Shown here: piece by piece, positions 4,778-6,124 of the stretch
How positions within the stretch are numbered: position 1 is the first letter of the stretch
How the letters are laid out: every line of letters begins with the position of its first letter
DNA from: Rikenellaceae bacterium
Lineage (GTDB): Bacteria; Bacteroidota; Bacteroidia; Bacteroidales; Rikenellaceae
Reading direction: 5' to 3'
DNA length: 6,124 bases
Assembly: GCA_031286025.1 (NCBI GenBank)
Contig: JAITVB010000086.1
Coordinates: 1-6,124, forward strand
Position numbers and translations under genes: made by a program
Notes under the pieces: model-generated
The model's input: the letters and a program-made list of their open reading frames with translations, nothing else
The model's database searches: none
Told to the model about the DNA's origin: nothing

Positions 4778-6124
4778 ATGGAATTCCTTCTGCACTCCGA
4801 CTTTCAACCTACCGGCGACCAACCCGCTGCCATCCGGCAGCTGACCGACGCCGTGAACGATCGCGCCAACCACAACACTCTGCTCGGCGTCACGGGCTCC
4901 GGAAAAACGTTCACCATCGCCAACGTCATCAAAAACCTCAACCGCCCCACACTCGTCCTGAGCCATAACAAAACCCTCGCCGCACAGCTCTATGGCGAAT
5001 TCAAAGGCTTTTTCCCGAAGAACGCAGTCGAATATTTCGTGTCGTATTACGACTATTACCAACCCGAAGCCTACCTCCCGTCGAGCGACACCTACATCGA
5101 AAAAGACCTGGCGATCAACGAAGACCTTGAAAAATTGCGTCTGAGCGCCACCTCGTCGTTACTCTCGGACCGGCGCGACGTGATCGTAGTGTCGTCGGTA
5201 TCGTGCCTCTACGGCATCGGTAACCCCGAGGATTTTTCGGCTAACACGATCGAAATCAAGGTCGGCCAAATCCTCAGCCGCAAAAAATTCCTCTACGCCC
5301 TGGTCGATTCGCTCTACTCGCGCAACGAAGTCGAATTCAAACGCGGTACCTTTCGGGTAAAAGGCGACACAGTCGATATTTTTCCGGCATATGGCGACAT
5401 ACCGTTCCGGATCGTATTCTATGAGGATGAAGTGGAAATGATCTACTCGTTTGACGCCATGTCGGGCCAACGGATCACCGTTTTCGACCGGGCGACCATC
5501 TATCCGGCCAACATTTTCGTAACGACCAAAGAGCGCATCAACAGCGCCCTGCGCCAGATACAGATCGATCTCGGGCATCGGGTCGACTATTTTCAGGGCA
5601 TCGGTAAACCGGCCGAAGCGGCACGGTTGAAGCAGCGCGTCGAATACGACGTCGAGATGATCAAGGAACTCGGTTACTGCTCGGGCATCGAGAATTACTC
5701 GCGCTATTTCGACGGACGCGCCCCGGGCACCCGCCCTTTCTGCCTGTTGGACTATTTCCCGAAGGATTTTTTGATGGTGATCGACGAAAGCCACGTCACC
5801 CTGCCTCAGATCCGGGCGATGTACGGCGGCGACCGCAGCCGCAAGGAAAATCTGGTCGAATACGGTTTCCGACTGCCGGCGGCGATCGACAACCGGCCGT
5901 TGAAATTCGAGGAGTTCGAATCGCTCGTCGACCAGGTGATCTACGTGAGCGCCACCCCGGCCGATTACGAACTGATCAAGTCCGAAGGGATGGTCGTCGA
6001 ACAGTTGATCCGCCCCACCGGCCTGCTCGATCCCGAGATCGAGGTGCGTCCGACCGAAAACCAGATCGACGATCTGATCGAAGAGATCCGCATCCGGGCC
6101 GAACGCGACGAACGCATTCTGGTA
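4778..6124 (+). CDS. uvrB: Excinuclease ABC subunit UvrB, N-terminal 449 codons (runs off the window)
   Basis: UvrB is the damage-verifying helicase-like ATPase of nucleotide excision repair. It is loaded by UvrA and then recruits UvrC for the dual incisions. The frame is open from ATG 4778 to the last base (449 codons, roughly two thirds of the usual 660-680 residues). The start matches the family (SDFQPTGDQPAAI, residues 7-19). Walker A is GVTGSGKT (37-44). The damage-probing beta-hairpin is the Tyr-rich YYDYYQPEAYLP block (90-101; Y90, Y91, Y93, Y94, Y99) with Y106 after it. Walker B is DESH (336-339), and YVSATP (389-394) is helicase motif III-like. The remaining helicase domain and UVR motif lie beyond the edge. 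No frameshift or missing residue is seen. It is transcribed from its own promoter. Confidence 0.97.
   Translation, partial: MEFLLHSDFQPTGDQPAAIRQLTDAVNDRANHNTLLGVTGSGKTFTIANVIKNLNRPTLVLSHNKTLAAQLYGEFKGFFPKNAVEYFVSYYDYYQPEAYLPSSDTYIEKDLAINEDLEKLRLSATSSLLSDRRDVIVVSSVSCLYGIGNPEDFSANTIEIKVGQILSRKKFLYALVDSLYSRNEVEFKRGTFRVKGDTVDIFPAYGDIPFRIVFYEDEVEMIYSFDAMSGQRITVFDRATIYPANIFVTTKERINSALRQIQIDLGHRVDYFQGIGKPAEAARLKQRVEYDVEMIKELGYCSGIENYSRYFDGRAPGTRPFCLLDYFPKDFLMVIDESHVTLPQIRAMYGGDRSRKENLVEYGFRLPAAIDNRPLKFEEFESLVDQVIYVSATPADYELIKSEGMVVEQLIRPTGLLDPEIEVRPTENQIDDLIEEIRIRAERDERILV

Noticed and set aside
5159..5794. 211-residue minus-strand open frame inside uvrB
   Set aside because: It is antisense to clear UvrB sequence and its translation has no recognisable motif.

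Overview
The window looks like chromosome of a gut Bacteroidota, most likely an Alistipes-type Bacteroidales member. All three clear chromosomal transcription starts carry the Bacteroidota -7 box TAnnTTTG, there are no convincing Shine-Dalgarno sites, and a secreted GH95 fucosidase sits beside housekeeping genes. The genus is an inference from overall look, not from a marker gene.

Region 1 (1 to about 900) is visibly more AT-rich than the rest and carries a compact run of small plus-strand genes. These are an open frame entering from the left, a 52-residue coiled-coil-like ORF, an 86-residue coiled-coil protein and an 83-residue XRE-like DNA-binding protein. The run ends in a tandem 11-bp repeat. 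At about 890-930 lies the 3' half of a tRNA (perfect T-arm, acceptor strand, discriminator G) with no 5' half, followed at once by a strong intrinsic terminator. I read this as the right attachment site of an integrative element that inserted at a tRNA gene, best guess tRNA-Asn(GTT). The element lies to the left and the old chromosome to the right.

Region 2 (about 980-1818) is the conserved pair rnpA (RNase P protein) and yidD (membrane-protein insertion factor), 4 nt apart and sharing one promoter.

Region 3 (1819-4625) has a promoter-bearing gap and then a monocistronic, signal-peptide-bearing GH95 alpha-L-fucosidase of about 821 residues with all expected catalytic residues. It is closed by a long, near-perfect hairpin immediately after the stop codon.

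Region 4 (4626-6124) holds the uvrB promoter and the first 449 codons of uvrB, which runs off the right edge. The uvrB promoter box lies so close to the start codon that its mRNA is predicted to be nearly leaderless.

I see no CRISPR array, no insertion sequence, no integrase and no complete tRNA in the window. The most interesting part is the left 900 bases with its attachment-site architecture.
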